A DNA stretch of 55,227 nucleotides from Streptomyces roseicoloratus. GTDB lineage: Bacteria > Actinomycetota > Actinomycetes > Streptomycetales > Streptomycetaceae. The stretch's first letter is position 1. The number at the start of each line of letters is the position of its first letter. Under the pieces are notes generated by a model. That model was not told where the DNA came from. It saw only the letters and a program-made list of their open reading frames with translations, and ran no database searches. Position numbers and translations under genes: made by a program. The stretch lies in the NCBI RefSeq assembly GCF_004117935.1, contig NZ_SDOY01000088.1, positions 1-55,227 of the forward strand, in the 5' to 3' direction. Below, in pieces: positions 31,537-40,371 of this stretch.

Positions 31537-33354
31537 TCAGGGGCGGTAGCCGCCGGCGAGCAGCTCGGCCGCCTCCTGGCGGTACTCCGAGGCGGTGCCG
31601 GGCGACACTTCGAGGCCGCGCTGGATGTCGGAGAGCGGCAGGTTGCCCGCGACGCCGGCCGCCTTCGCGAGGATCAGCCGGGCGACCTTGCGGACCGCCC
31701 GCTCGCGCGGGGAGAGCTTCGCGGCGTCCTCGGCTTCGACCGCACGCTGCTCGATTTCGGCAGCGACCCGCCGCGTTTCGGCAGCGGCCTTCTCCGCTTC
31801 GGCTGCCTCCTTCCGGGAGCGCGCGATGTCGGCGAGAGCGGCCTCCCGGAGGCGGTCCTCCTCCGTCTTCTTGCGGTCGGCTTCGGCAGCAGCGCGCCGC
31901 GTTTCGGCGGCGGCCTTCTCCGTTTCGGCAGCGACCCGGTCCGTTTCGGCAGCGGCCTTGCGGGCCTCGGCGATGGCCTGGGTCTCGACGGCCTGTGCCT
32001 CCGCCGCGGCGACCCGGTCGGCCTCCGCACCTTCCTTCCGCTTAAGGGCCGCCTGGCGCTCCAGCTCGGCCGCCTCCAGGTCCGCCTCGGCCGCCGCCTT
32101 GCGCGCCTGGGCGATCCGCTCGGTCTCGATCGCGCCGGCCTCGGCCGCCGCGACCTTGTCGGCCTCGGCGGCCTCCCTGCGCTGCTCGGCGGCCTTGCGC
32201 TCGAGCTCGGCCTTCACCAGGTCCGCTTCGGCCGCCGCCTTGCGCTCCTCGGCCTCCAGGCGCTCCGCCTCGGCCTCGCGGGCGCGGGCCTCGGCGACCA
32301 CGGCCTTGTCGAGGGCCTGAAGTTCCAGCTCAGCGGCCCGCTCTGCGGCGCTGACCTGGGCTCGGGCGTGGGCGCGGGCCTGACCGGTCTGGCCGTCGAC
32401 CTCCGCCTGGGCCAGGTCGACCTCGCCCTTGGCGCGCAGCTTCTCGGCCTCCGCCTTGGCCTTGGCGACCTCGCTGCGGGTCTCCGCCTCCAGGCGCCGG
32501 CGCTCGGCCTCCGCCTTGCGCTCCTGGGCTGCCCGTTCCTGGTCGTCGGGCATGGCCAGGGCCTGGGCGACGGTGTAACCGTGCGCGGCCATCTTCATCG
32601 GCAGCAGCTCGTCCTCCGTGGCCTTGCCGAGGTCGCCGTCGTACTTGCGCTTGAGCCACTGCTCGTAGGCGATGAGCTCCTGCTGGCGCCGGATCATCTC
32701 CGGGTAGGAGGTGACGTTGTGCAGCCGCATCCGGCGGTAGAACCGCGGGGTGGCGACCGGGGAGAGGATCCAGCGGTGCAGCGGGATCCGGTCGGTGACC
32801 GTCCCGGCCTCCAGCCTGGCCTTCTGGATGATCAGGCGGCGGGCGGCCTCCACGCCGATCACGAACAGCACCGGCATGACGCCGTGGCTGGCAGCCTGCA
32901 CCGGGTCGGAGGCGATCTGGCCCTGTGAGCTGGCGTTGAACCAGATCGTCGCGCCGGTCATCGCGTGCGCGGCCATCCGCAGGAGCGGCCACGCGGTGTT
33001 CTTGCGGATCAGGTACAGGTCGAGCGCGAGGAACGCGATGATGCTGGCGTCGACACCGACCGGGAACCAGGGAGCCAGCTCCGGGCTGAATCCCCAGCTC
33101 AGGGCGACCTTGGCCAGGGTGCTGTAGGACATCGCGAAGCCGATGACGCCGACCAGCGTTCCGCCGACCGCGGCGACGAGCGACAGCGCGGTCATCAGCC
33201 GGTCGCGGGTGGGCTTGATCGTCTTCCGCTTGTCCGGCCGCGAAACGCTCCGGGCCGCTCCCGAAACCTTCTCGGGCGTGTCCGAAGCGCGGTGCGGCGG
33301 GCGCGAAGCGGGGGTGTCGGGAGCCGCGGTCTGCGGCATGTCGGTGATCGTCAT
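31537..33354 (-). CDS. DUF2637 protein with long coiled coil and C-terminal HTH, 605 aa
   Basis: ATG 33354 with GGAGGCC upstream. Residues about 50-200 are four membrane helices of the DUF2637 type (LMTALSLVAAVGGTLVGVIGFAMSYSTLA, WGFSPELAPWFPVGVDASIIAFLALDLYL, ... HGVMPVLFVIGVEAARR). These are seen in Streptomyces plasmid spread proteins. Then 300 residues of continuous charged coiled coil (A-E-A-E-R / RKAAAEADRV repeats), and a C-terminal helix-turn-helix (LPLSDIQRGLEVSPGTASEYRQEAAELL). The membrane and DNA-binding ends on one chain would tether DNA to the membrane. Confidence 0.8.
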   Translation of the reverse strand: MTITDMPQTAAPDTPASRPPHRASDTPEKVSGAARSVSRPDKRKTIKPTRDRLMTALSLVAAVGGTLVGVIGFAMSYSTLAKVALSWGFSPELAPWFPVGVDASIIAFLALDLYLIRKNTAWPLLRMAAHAMTGATIWFNASSQGQIASDPVQAASHGVMPVLFVIGVEAARRLIIQKARLEAGTVTDRIPLHRWILSPVATPRFYRRMRLHNVTSYPEMIRRQQELIAYEQWLKRKYDGDLGKATEDELLPMKMAAHGYTVAQALAMPDDQERAAQERKAEAERRRLEAETRSEVAKAKAEAEKLRAKGEVDLAQAEVDGQTGQARAHARAQVSAAERAAELELQALDKAVVAEARAREAEAERLEAEERKAAAEADLVKAELERKAAEQRREAAEADKVAAAEAGAIETERIAQARKAAAEADLEAAELERQAALKRKEGAEADRVAAAEAQAVETQAIAEARKAAAETDRVAAETEKAAAETRRAAAEADRKKTEEDRLREAALADIARSRKEAAEAEKAAAETRRVAAEIEQRAVEAEDAAKLSPRERAVRKVARLILAKAAGVAGNLPLSDIQRGLEVSPGTASEYRQEAAELLAGGYRP

Positions 33355-33600
33355 GGGGGCCTCCGAGAGGGGTCGTTCAGGGCGTGCGCGAAACGGCGGG
33401 GGCTGCTCCCGAAACGCGGCGAGGCGTTCCCGAAGCGGTGGTCGATGAGGCTGGTTGATCACGAAGCTGGCACCGGCTCTACCCGCTCCGCGCGCACGAA
33501 AAGGCCGGCGGCCCGGGGGGCGGGCGGCCGTACTCGCGAAGCGTCGCGGGGCGGGCCCGAAACTGGTTGCGGCTCCCGCCGGGCGGGCGCGAAGTCAGCG

Positions 33601-33960
33601 TCAGCGCTCGGGGAACTGCGCGCCGTGCCGCCGAAGGTCGGCGGTGGTGATGCCGAAATGGCGGCAGCGGTCGATCAGCGGCTGGAGCGCGCTGCCGTCG
33701 GTGAGCGCCTCGGGCGAGCCGACGCCGTACCGCTTCTGCGTGGCGAACAGCTCGTTGAGCGCGGCCGCGGTGCGGGCGGCGTGCTGCTCGAAGCGGCCCT
33801 CGCCCACCCACTCCTCCGCGATGACGTGGAGGGTGGTGCGCCAGCTGCCGTCGTAGTCCTCGGGGTCGATCGGCGGGATGTCGGTGCCGAAGATCGCGAA
33901 GGCGCACGCCTGGGCGGTGGCTTCGGTGCCGGGCTGGAGCGGGGTCATCGTCGTGGCCAT
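33601..33960 (-). CDS. Hypothetical protein, 119 aa
   Basis: ATG 33960 with the shared GGAGGCCCTC leader. A mixed alpha/beta protein: ATAQACAFAIFGTDIPPIDPEDYDG, TLHVIAEEWVGEGRF, helical ALNELFATQKRYG. No family is known. The 33355-33600 gap before the DUF2637 gene has no gene. Confidence 0.6.
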   Translation of the reverse strand: MATTMTPLQPGTEATAQACAFAIFGTDIPPIDPEDYDGSWRTTLHVIAEEWVGEGRFEQHAARTAAALNELFATQKRYGVGSPEALTDGSALQPLIDRCRHFGITTADLRRHGAQFPER

Positions 33961-34071
33961 GAGGGCCTCCCTCGAACTGTCGGTCCGGGCTGTCCGGCTC
34001 CCCGTCACCGCCCGTCTCGGCCGCCGTGGTCGGCGGTCGGTGCGGGCGGATCAGGCAACCTGCAGACCGGA

Positions 34072-34374
34072 TCAGGCAGCGCGGTCGCGGGCGGCGCGGC
34101 GCTTGAGGGAGCGGCGCTCCTTCTCGGACAGTCCGCCCCACACCCCGGCGGCTTCGCCCCGGTCCAGCGCGCCCTGGAGACAGGACGCCATCAGCGGGCA
34201 GCGACGGCAGACAGCCTTGGCCTCTTCCTCCTGGAGCAGGGCCGGGCCGCTGTCACCGATGGGGAAGAACAGCTCCGGGTCCTCATCGGCGCAGGCCGCG
34301 CGAGGGCGCTGGGGCGCGGCCGCGGTGGAGACGGCGCCGTAGTACGGGGTGCGTACGATGGAGGTGCGATTCAT
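34072..34374 (-). CDS. WhiB-like (Wbl) iron-sulfur regulator, 100 aa
   Basis: The four cysteines expected for the [4Fe-4S] cluster are present (C28, C56, C59, C65: CADED...CRRC...C), followed by GVWGG (77-81) and a basic C-terminus KERRSLKRRAARDR. This is the standard Wbl plan. Wbl proteins are actinobacterial and often act with the principal sigma factor. The plasmid copy could adjust host transcription or transfer. It shares the GGAGGCCCTG leader. Confidence 0.95.
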   Translation of the reverse strand: MNRTSIVRTPYYGAVSTAAAPQRPRAACADEDPELFFPIGDSGPALLQEEEAKAVCRRCPLMASCLQGALDRGEAAGVWGGLSEKERRSLKRRAARDRAA

Positions 34375-34405
34375 CAGGGCCTCCCAGAAGGTCCAGTGCA
34401 GAAGT

Positions 34406-34433
34406 CAGCCCCGGGGCGGCCACCCCGGGGCTG
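34406..34433 (-). terminator. Terminator between the small genes and whiB-like
   Basis: A perfect 11-bp stem (34406-34416 with 34423-34433) and a 6-nt loop, upstream of the WhiB-like gene and downstream of the gene ending at 34535. Confidence 0.7.
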
Positions 34434-34534
34434 TTGCGTGTACGGCGGCCGGACGGCCGGAGCGGGCGGGAGCTCCCGGCGCTCTCCGCCGGCCCCGGCC
34501 GGAACAGCGCGGGGACGACGGGCAGGGCCGGAGA

Positions 34535-34717
34535 TCAGCGCTGCTTCTGTCGTGCGAGGTAGGCGTCCTGGAGGCGGGCGAAGCGCTCATGGATCGGCGC
34601 TCCGGTCTCGCACGGCTGCTCGGCCTGGCAGGCCGCGCAGGCACCGAGGTGCGTCGTGGAGTCCTCGAAGGACTTCATGTAGCGGACGTACAGGTCATCG
34701 GTCGGACGGGCGGTCAT
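34535..34717 (-). CDS. Small Cys-containing peptide, 60 aa
   Basis: ATG 34717 overlaps the upstream stop (ATGA). GACAACQAEQPCETGAPIHERF gives CxxC...C...H, a possible zinc site, with helices on either side. Coupled with the 70-aa gene. Confidence 0.6.
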   Translation of the reverse strand: MTARPTDDLYVRYMKSFEDSTTHLGACAACQAEQPCETGAPIHERFARLQDAYLARQKQR

Positions 34718-34926
34718 CGGCCGCTGCCCTGCGAGGAGCGCTTGTTGACCTCGGCGAGCTTCCGGCTCAGCTCCCCGGGGTCGTCGGCCATCAGGGGGCG
34801 GACCATCTGGTAGAAGGTGTCGGTCTCGTCCCGCTCCGGACCCTGCTTGTTGTCCTCTTCCTCCATGTCGCTGTAGAGGCCGGCCGACGGAGCGGCGGGA
34901 ACGCGACGTGTCATCATGCTGAGCAT
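34714..34926 (-). CDS. Small acidic peptide, 70 aa
   Basis: ATG 34926 with the GGAGGACCTG leader. MLSMMTRRVPAAP, then an acidic middle (DMEEEDNKQGPERDETD) and a basic helical end. No family is known. Confidence 0.55.
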   Translation of the reverse strand: MLSMMTRRVPAAPSAGLYSDMEEEDNKQGPERDETDTFYQMVRPLMADDPGELSRKLAEVNKRSSQGSGR

Positions 34927-34950
34927 CAGGTCCTCCGAGTCAGGTCCTGG

Positions 34951-34982
34951 ACAGCCCCGGGGGCGCAATCCCTGGGGCTGTC
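34951..34982 (-). terminator. Hairpin downstream of the 137-aa gene
   Basis: Imperfect stem ACAGCCCCGGG / CCCTGGGGCTGT around an 8-nt loop, between the genes at 35084 and 34926. Confidence 0.55.
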
Positions 34983-35083
34983 GCCGTTTTGGCGGTCGTA
35001 CGACCGGCCACGACCAGCGGCCACCCCCTGAAGTGCAGAAGAGGGTGGCCGGTGATCGTGGGCGTCCGTCCGGGGCCGACTGC

Positions 35084-35497
35084 TCAGGCGGCGGCGTACT
35101 CGGGGCGGCACCCGGAGCGGACCGTCCGGCGCAGGCGGTCGGCGTAGGGGAGGAGGACGTCGACCAGGCGCTCGCGGACGAGCGCGGTGATCGACGGGTC
35201 GGCCGCGAGGATGTCCCGTGCCGCGTCCCGTCGTGCCCCGTACTCCGCGGTGACCTCGTCGCGGGCCTTGGTCTTGCCCTTCGTTACCGTGGAGGCGGTG
35301 TCCCACCGGGCCAGCTCGCCCGCGGTCACCAGCTCGTACATCTCCAGCGGCGTGCCGAAGGCGACGTCGAGGTCGACGTCGACGTCGAAGTCGGCGGAAA
35401 GCGGGACGTCGAGCTCGTCCAGGAGCGCGAGCGTCTCGGCGTCGATCACCTCGTCGGCGCTGGGCCGGTGGGACGTCAGGGTCGGGGTGGCGGGCAT
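35084..35497 (-). CDS. Hypothetical protein with acidic VDVD stretch, 137 aa
   Basis: ATG 35497 with the GGAGGCCCTG leader. LALLDELDVPLSADFDVDVDLDVAFGTPLEMYELV is strongly acidic, followed by a basic helical half (GARRDAARDILAADPSITALVRERLVDVLLPYADRLRR). The pattern is reminiscent of a small protein that interacts with itself or with a basic partner. No family is recognised. Confidence 0.65.
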   Translation of the reverse strand: MPATPTLTSHRPSADEVIDAETLALLDELDVPLSADFDVDVDLDVAFGTPLEMYELVTAGELARWDTASTVTKGKTKARDEVTAEYGARRDAARDILAADPSITALVRERLVDVLLPYADRLRRTVRSGCRPEYAAA

Positions 35498-35604
35498 CAG
35501 GGCCTCCAGGTTGCGGTGAGTCAGACCGGACGGGAGCAGAAGGCCCCGGCTCCGACCCCCGCGAGGAGCGGGAGCCGGGGCCGGGGCCGTAGGCGGTGGT
35601 GCGG

Positions 35605-36465
35605 TCAGGCCGCGAGGGCGGGCCTGTTGCAGCGGGCGGTGTACGCGGCGGCGGTCTCGCCCGGGGTCGGGTCGGGCAGCGCAGCCCTGACCTCGGCCAC
35701 CAGTGCGGTGTGCGCGGGCTGGTCCGCCGGGGTCAGGGGGCGGCGCCAGAGGGTGGCCAGGTGCGTGTAGGCGGCGCGGGCGAGGTGCTCGTCGAGGACG
35801 TCGCTCGCGGAGCGGTCCTGGGCCGCGTCGGCCAGGGCGCGGAGGGTGCCGGTGGCCAGGGCGCGGACGGAGCGGCGGTCCCCGGCGGTCTGGGGGGTCA
35901 TGGCCAGCGGGGCGCCAGCGGGTCCGTCGACGGCCCGACCGCGCGTGGTGGGGATCGCGTCGGCGGGAGCCGTACGGGCGGCGTCGGCCTGGCGGGCAGC
36001 GGGAACCACACGCTCCCACTGGGCTCGCCGGTCGGCGGGGCGCTCCTGCGGCCGGGCGACCTTGAGGGTCTGGACGGTGGCGCGGCGGTGGCGGGTGAGG
36101 TCGACGGCGAGGCGTTCCTCGCGCGCCCAGTCCCTGTACTGGCGGCGCCAGGCGTGGTCGGTGATGTCGACGTCGACGAGGCGGTTGCTGGAGCTGCAGC
36201 GGATCGCGTCGGCGACGCCGGCCTTGCCGGTGTGGTGCGGGACCGTCTTGAGCAGGTAGGTGCCGCGGTGGGGGGTGACGGCCACCCAGGTTTCGCAGTC
36301 CGGGCAGACCAGCGAGATGCGGCGGGTCTGCGTGGTCTCCACGGTCCGCATGTCGATGTGGCCGGGCGACAGGGTCGAGAGGACGATCGGGGCGAGGGGG
36401 CTGAGGCGGGAGGTGCGGGTGCGGCCCTTGCGCTTGGCGGCCTTGGGCATGGCGAGCTGAGGCAT
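35605..36465 (-). CDS. Hypothetical protein with zinc ribbon, 286 aa
   Basis: ATG 36465 with GAGGAG upstream. The basic N-terminus (KAAKRKGRTRTSR) precedes a ribbon: SLVCPDCETWVAV, then HHTGKAGVADAIRCSSSNRLV. The remainder is Arg/Ala-rich helix (WRRQYRDWAREERLAVDLTRHRR) and a C-terminal helical domain. DNA binding is likely from charge and ribbon. First gene of the leftward set starting from the 36.5-37 kb divergent region. Confidence 0.65.
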   Translation of the reverse strand: MPQLAMPKAAKRKGRTRTSRLSPLAPIVLSTLSPGHIDMRTVETTQTRRISLVCPDCETWVAVTPHRGTYLLKTVPHHTGKAGVADAIRCSSSNRLVDVDITDHAWRRQYRDWAREERLAVDLTRHRRATVQTLKVARPQERPADRRAQWERVVPAARQADAARTAPADAIPTTRGRAVDGPAGAPLAMTPQTAGDRRSVRALATGTLRALADAAQDRSASDVLDEHLARAAYTHLATLWRRPLTPADQPAHTALVAEVRAALPDPTPGETAAAYTARCNRPALAA

Positions 36466-36978
36466 GGCGACTCCTCGGCAGGAGAAGGGGAGGGGTATAC
36501 GCGGAGGCGGATGCTCTCTCCACCCACCAGGTCCACGAGCCAGAGGCCCGCGTCCCGGCGGATAGACAGCGCATCAGCGCTGAAGTCGAGCAAGCAGTCC
36601 TGCCGGCCGGGGGGTTTGGTGTTGCTACCGCCTCCGACCACCTGCCCGACCCCGAAGAGACGAGCTGCGGAACTGCGTTGGTGCAGTGGTACGTCCAGCA
36701 GGGCTCCGAAACGCATGGGCACGCCGCTGGCTACGCCCTGCATCCGGCTACTCACCGCTTGCTGGGCACTTCGATTAGAACCCCGCTATTGGGGCTCGGT
36801 CAACCTGTCTAGCTAACTTCTTTTCGACACCCCCTCTGACCTGCTAGTTTCCTAGCATGATTAAAGAAGATCGAGCCGCCTACGGGTCCTGGCTTTCGAG
36901 AAACAACTAGACATGCGATGCTGTGCGCACCGGGTAGCGAGATCCGCTGCCCTCACGATGCGCACGAGAGGGGGAGCA
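36466..36978. promoter_or_regulatory. Divergent promoter region upstream of the GntR gene
   Basis: The A/T-richer stretch at 36800-36915 stands out. It holds the palindrome TGCTAG-TTTC-CTAGCA (36842-36857), and the half-sites TGTCTAG (36806) and CTAGACA (36907) in opposite orientation, all compatible with a GntR-type operator (GTCTAGAC). 36466-36800 shows no gene and no evident motif. Confidence 0.6.
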
Positions 36979-37788
36979 GTGGCCACCAAGCAGAAGGAGC
37001 CCGGGAAGGTCGAACGGATCGCATCCGAGATCCGGGAGAAGATCGAGCGGGGCGCACTCGCGCCTGGGTCGCGCTTGCCTGGCGTGCCTCAGCTCCAGCA
37101 GGAACACGGCATCGCCTATCAAACTGCGCGCGAGATCTACGGTCTGCTCGAGGACGAAGGTCTGGTCTTCTCTCGTCGAGGCAAGGGAACCTACGTCTCG
37201 CTGGTGATCGACAAGATCGTGTCGGATCGAACCAGCCGGTACCTGCCCGGCTTCCGTGACGCCGGCGGAGCCGTCGGCGCTTTCGAAGCCGAGATGCGGG
37301 CGAAGGGTTTTGAGCCCAACAACGTCGTCACCATCGCCAAGGACGTACCGCCCAAGAAGGTTGCCGACATCTTCGAGATGCATCACCGGGCGAAGACCGT
37401 CAAGCGTGAGCGAGTCATGTCCGTGGCGCTGCCCGGTAATGCCGAGGCTCTGGAGGTCGTCCAGGTGGCGACCTCGTGGTTCGCCCCGGATGTTGTCGAC
37501 GCCTGTCCGTCTCTCGCCGCCGTCAAGACGGGAACGGGTGGCAGCAAGTCCCGCATGGCCGAGGCCGGCTTCGCGCAGGTCCGTCTGCGGGAGGAGATCG
37601 AAGTACGTTCCCCCACCCGGGAAGAGGCGGCAGCCCTCGGCATCGCGCCCGAGCAGGCCGTCATGGAGATCACCCACATGGGACTGACGGCCGAAGGCCG
37701 GGTCGTGGAGATCTGTCTGCATGTACTGCCTCGCGCCAAGTGGCGCCTGTCCTACGAGTGGGCCATAGACACGCCGGGAACCGGCTGA
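36979..37788 (+). CDS. GntR-family regulator with UTRA domain, 269 aa
   Basis: GTG 36979 is chosen for the AGAGGGGGA before it; ATG 36958 is also possible. Residues 8-75 are the winged helix (VERIASEIREKIERGALAPGSRLP...QQEHGIAYQTAREIYGLLEDEGLVFSRRGKGTYV). Residues about 95-260 are a UTRA effector domain (FEAEMRAKGFEPNNVV, VKRERVMSV, REEIEVRSPTREEAAALGI, EITHMGLTAEGRVVEICLHV). Plasmid members (KorSA, TraR type) repress transfer. The operator candidates just upstream suggest autoregulation. Confidence 0.9.
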   Translation: MATKQKEPGKVERIASEIREKIERGALAPGSRLPGVPQLQQEHGIAYQTAREIYGLLEDEGLVFSRRGKGTYVSLVIDKIVSDRTSRYLPGFRDAGGAVGAFEAEMRAKGFEPNNVVTIAKDVPPKKVADIFEMHHRAKTVKRERVMSVALPGNAEALEVVQVATSWFAPDVVDACPSLAAVKTGTGGSKSRMAEAGFAQVRLREEIEVRSPTREEAAALGIAPEQAVMEITHMGLTAEGRVVEICLHVLPRAKWRLSYEWAIDTPGTG

Positions 37789-37842
37789 CCAGCAAGAGAC
37801 ACCGAATCGTCCGACAAGACACCAGCAAGGAGCATTCAGCAC

Positions 37843-38400
37843 ATGGCTAGCAACCGAATCGACGACAGCGGCGTGATCCTGCGGGACGCGCGCACTCGGT
37901 ACACCACCGGCCAGCGCGAAGAGAACGGTGCGCACGGGGCGTTCGACGCCGAACTGCGCCGGTCCGGCCGCACCCCGCGCACCGAGGTCGCCGTCAGCCG
38001 CGCCGCTGCGCCGGCGGATGTCGCTCAGCTCCTGGGCGTCGACGGCGACGTCGTCGTGCGGGCCCGAGAGATGTTCGACGGTGAGCGCGTCATCCAGCTC
38101 GTCACCACGTACATCCCCGTCGACGTCGCCGAGGCCGCGGGCGTCGAGCAGGTGGACACCGGCGTCGGCGGCATCATCAGCCGGATGAAGGAGGCCGGCT
38201 TCGACCAGGGCGACACGGCCGTCGAGGACATCGAGCTCCGCCCCGCCACTTCGGAGGAGTCTGAGCGTCTCGGCCTGCCCGAGGGTGCGGACGTGCTGAC
38301 CATCACCCACATCGGCAGCGCCGAAGGGCGCGTTGTCGAGGTGACCAAGCACGTCCTGAGCAAGGGCTGGAAGCTGCGCTACGCCGCTCCGCTCGCCTGA
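37843..38400 (+). CDS. UTRA-only protein (GntR effector domain without DNA-binding domain), 185 aa
   Basis: ATG 37843 with AAGGAG upstream. The whole protein aligns with the UTRA half of the GntR neighbour: AFDAELRRSGRTPRTEV, VDGDVVVRAREMF, GVGGIISRMKEAGF, IELRPATSEESERLGL, ITHIGSAEGRVVEVTKHVLSKGWKLRY. There is no winged helix; the 30-residue N-terminus is only polar. It is likely to dimerise with the GntR protein or sense the same ligand. It follows the GntR stop by 54 nt. Confidence 0.85.
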   Translation: MASNRIDDSGVILRDARTRYTTGQREENGAHGAFDAELRRSGRTPRTEVAVSRAAAPADVAQLLGVDGDVVVRAREMFDGERVIQLVTTYIPVDVAEAAGVEQVDTGVGGIISRMKEAGFDQGDTAVEDIELRPATSEESERLGLPEGADVLTITHIGSAEGRVVEVTKHVLSKGWKLRYAAPLA

Positions 38401-38479
38401 CGAAGTGTCCAGGGCGCCCCGGCCGCGCCGGGGCGCCCACCCCGCAAGCCCCTGCGAGTCCCTGGAGACCGATCCCCCC

Positions 38480-38815
38480 ATGAACACTGAGAAGCGGCTC
38501 ACCACCACCGAACTCGTGGACGAGATCCGCAGCTCCCTCACCGTGGCCAACGGGTGGATCCCCGCACTCTCGGGCCCGGACGGTCCGACCGGCGTACTCG
38601 AGGACGCTCCCCTCTCCGAGATCGCTCGGAGCCTGGGCGAGTTCGCGAACACGCCGACCATGCCCTCCGCTGTCGCGCAGCAGCTGCGCAGGGCCGCGGA
38701 GTCGGCAGCCGCCGCGACTTCCGCAGACTCCGCGACGGTGTACGGCCACCTGGGAGCGGCGTACGCGTACGTGCTCCAAGCCCACCGCGCTGCCATTGGC
38801 GACACGACTAACTGA
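38480..38815 (+). CDS. Hypothetical helical protein, 111 aa
   Basis: ATG 38480, CTGGAG upstream. TTTELVDEIRSSLTVANGWIPALSG, then LSEIARSLGEFANTPTMPSAVAQQLRRAAESA and an Ala-rich end. No family is known. Third gene of the GntR operon. Confidence 0.65.
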   Translation: MNTEKRLTTTELVDEIRSSLTVANGWIPALSGPDGPTGVLEDAPLSEIARSLGEFANTPTMPSAVAQQLRRAAESAAAATSADSATVYGHLGAAYAYVLQAHRAAIGDTTN

Positions 38816-38849
38816 CCCAGAAGCCCGCATCCACCGCGAAGGAGGAGCC

Positions 38850-39149
38850 GTGAAGCAAGCGCCGCGCACGTCTTCTGCGGTCGTCGGGCGGGACTCAACA
38901 TGGGCCGTTCGCCTCCCACTGGGACGTAGATCAACTCGTGTGAACGGCACTCACCATGCGCCCCTCTGGACGCGGCGCAAAGTGACGATCGCTGGTGACA
39001 TCTGGAATGTCACCGGTACTTGTCACCTCCGCGCGATCAAGAGGCCGTGCCATGCTCGGCCGCAGAAGGGCCGGCCTCCGTTCAGGCATCACCCTGTCGG
39101 GCAGGCTGCGCCGCTGGACCGTACGGGGAAGGGGAACGGCGATGGATGA
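38850..39149 (+). CDS. Candidate small basic protein, 99 aa
   Basis: GTG 38850 has a very strong ribosome site (AAGGAGGAG). It overlaps the XRE gene start by 8 nt and contains the GGTGACAT palindrome at 38994. Codon bias is weaker than its neighbours. The translated product is basic with several His and Cys but no domain. It may be an uORF or leader rather than a protein gene. Confidence 0.35.
   Translation: MKQAPRTSSAVVGRDSTWAVRLPLGRRSTRVNGTHHAPLWTRRKVTIAGDIWNVTGTCHLRAIKRPCHARPQKGRPPFRHHPVGQAAPLDRTGKGNGDG
38994..39014. promoter_or_regulatory. Palindromic operator upstream of the XRE gene
   Basis: GGTGACAT (38994-39001) and ATGTCACC (39007-39014) around CTGGA form a perfect 8-bp dyad. Related half-sites GTGAC (38982) and TTGTCACC (39020) flank it. 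It is 128 bp before the XRE start and is likely bound by that regulator. Confidence 0.65.
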
Positions 39150-40371
39150 GCGTCCCGACTGGGCACGCCGGATGGTCGAAGAGCGCGCGGCACGTGACTG
39201 GTCGCAGACCGACGCGGTGCGTGCGCTGATGGCCAGGCTCCCGGAGGACCAGGTCGTGAGCGAGCAGGACTTGGTGCGGCAGTGGAAGAGGTGGGAGGCC
39301 GGCGACGCGCAGCCGGTGAAGTACCGGTCCGCCATCGCTCAGACCTTCGGCACGACGACCGGAGCCTTCTTTCCCGAGAAGTCCCGCCGGGACGGCCGCG
39401 CTGAAATTCTGCAGGTCAGCGGCATGGATACCGTGGACATCATCGCCCGGCTGCGGGCCTCGGACGTGGACGTCGCGACGCTGGACGCGTTGCGGATCAC
39501 GGCGGACCGACTGTGCTGCGAGTACGCGTACATGCCTGCCGACCAGCTGCTCCTGGAAGGCAGGGCGTGGCTTGCCCGCGTCGTGGGCCTCCAGCACCAG
39601 CGGGTCAGCCTCGCTCAGCACCGCGAGATCATCGCGCTCGCCGGGAAGCTGTCGCTCCTGGTGGGCTGTGTCGAGTACGACTCCGGCCGCCCGCGCGACG
39701 CGGAGGCCACCCGGCAGGCCGCGCTGATGCTCGGTCAGGAGGCCGGGGAGCTGAGCGTGCAGGGCTGGGCGCACGAGATGCGGGCGTGGTTCGCACTGAC
39801 CCGGGGCGACTACCGCGGAGTCATCGCGGCCGCGGAGGCCGGCATCGCCGTGGCGCCCACCGAGAGCGTCGCCGCACAGCTGTACGCGCAGAAGGCCAAG
39901 GCGTGGGCCCGGCTCGGGGACCGATCGCAGACCGAGGTCGCGCTCGACAAGGGACGCGAGATCCTCGAACTCCAGCCGTACCCCGAAAACATCGAGAACC
40001 ATTTCGTCGTCGACCCCGCGAAATACGACTTCTACCGCATGGACGCGCTCAGGAAGTCCGGCGAGAACCGGCTCGCGGAGCAGCTGGCCAACGAAGTCAT
40101 TCGGGCCGGCACTGATTTCGACGGCACGGAGCGGTCGCCCATGCGGATCGCGGAGGCCCGCGTCACGCTCGGCGTGGTCGCTGCCCGCGAGGGCGACCTG
40201 GACACCGCGCTCGCCTACGGAGAGCGGGCCCTGACGGGGGAGCGGAAGTCGCTGCCCAGTCTCGCGATGGTGGCCGCCGACCTCGGGCAGGCCCTCCAGA
40301 CGCACTACGGACACGCCTCCGAGGCGCAGGAGTTCGTCACCCACCTTCGCGAACTGCGAGGCGGCCAGTGA
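39142..40371 (+). CDS. XRE-type regulator with TPR-like repeats, 409 aa
   Basis: ATG 39142 with GGGGAAGGGGAA. The N-terminal 90 residues are a helix-turn-helix (WARRMVEERAARDWSQTDAVRAL...LVRQWKRWEAGDAQPVKYRSAIAQTFG), as in many Streptomyces XRE proteins. The rest is a run of paired helices (LAGKLSLLVGCVEYDSGR, ELSVQGWAHEMRAWFALTRGDYRGVIAAAEAG, LYAQKAKAWARLGD, ARVTLGVVAAREGDLDTALAYGERAL), a TPR-like array that may bind a peptide or ligand. The palindrome upstream suggests self-control. Confidence 0.85.
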   Translation: MDERPDWARRMVEERAARDWSQTDAVRALMARLPEDQVVSEQDLVRQWKRWEAGDAQPVKYRSAIAQTFGTTTGAFFPEKSRRDGRAEILQVSGMDTVDIIARLRASDVDVATLDALRITADRLCCEYAYMPADQLLLEGRAWLARVVGLQHQRVSLAQHREIIALAGKLSLLVGCVEYDSGRPRDAEATRQAALMLGQEAGELSVQGWAHEMRAWFALTRGDYRGVIAAAEAGIAVAPTESVAAQLYAQKAKAWARLGDRSQTEVALDKGREILELQPYPENIENHFVVDPAKYDFYRMDALRKSGENRLAEQLANEVIRAGTDFDGTERSPMRIAEARVTLGVVAAREGDLDTALAYGERALTGERKSLPSLAMVAADLGQALQTHYGHASEAQEFVTHLRELRGGQ

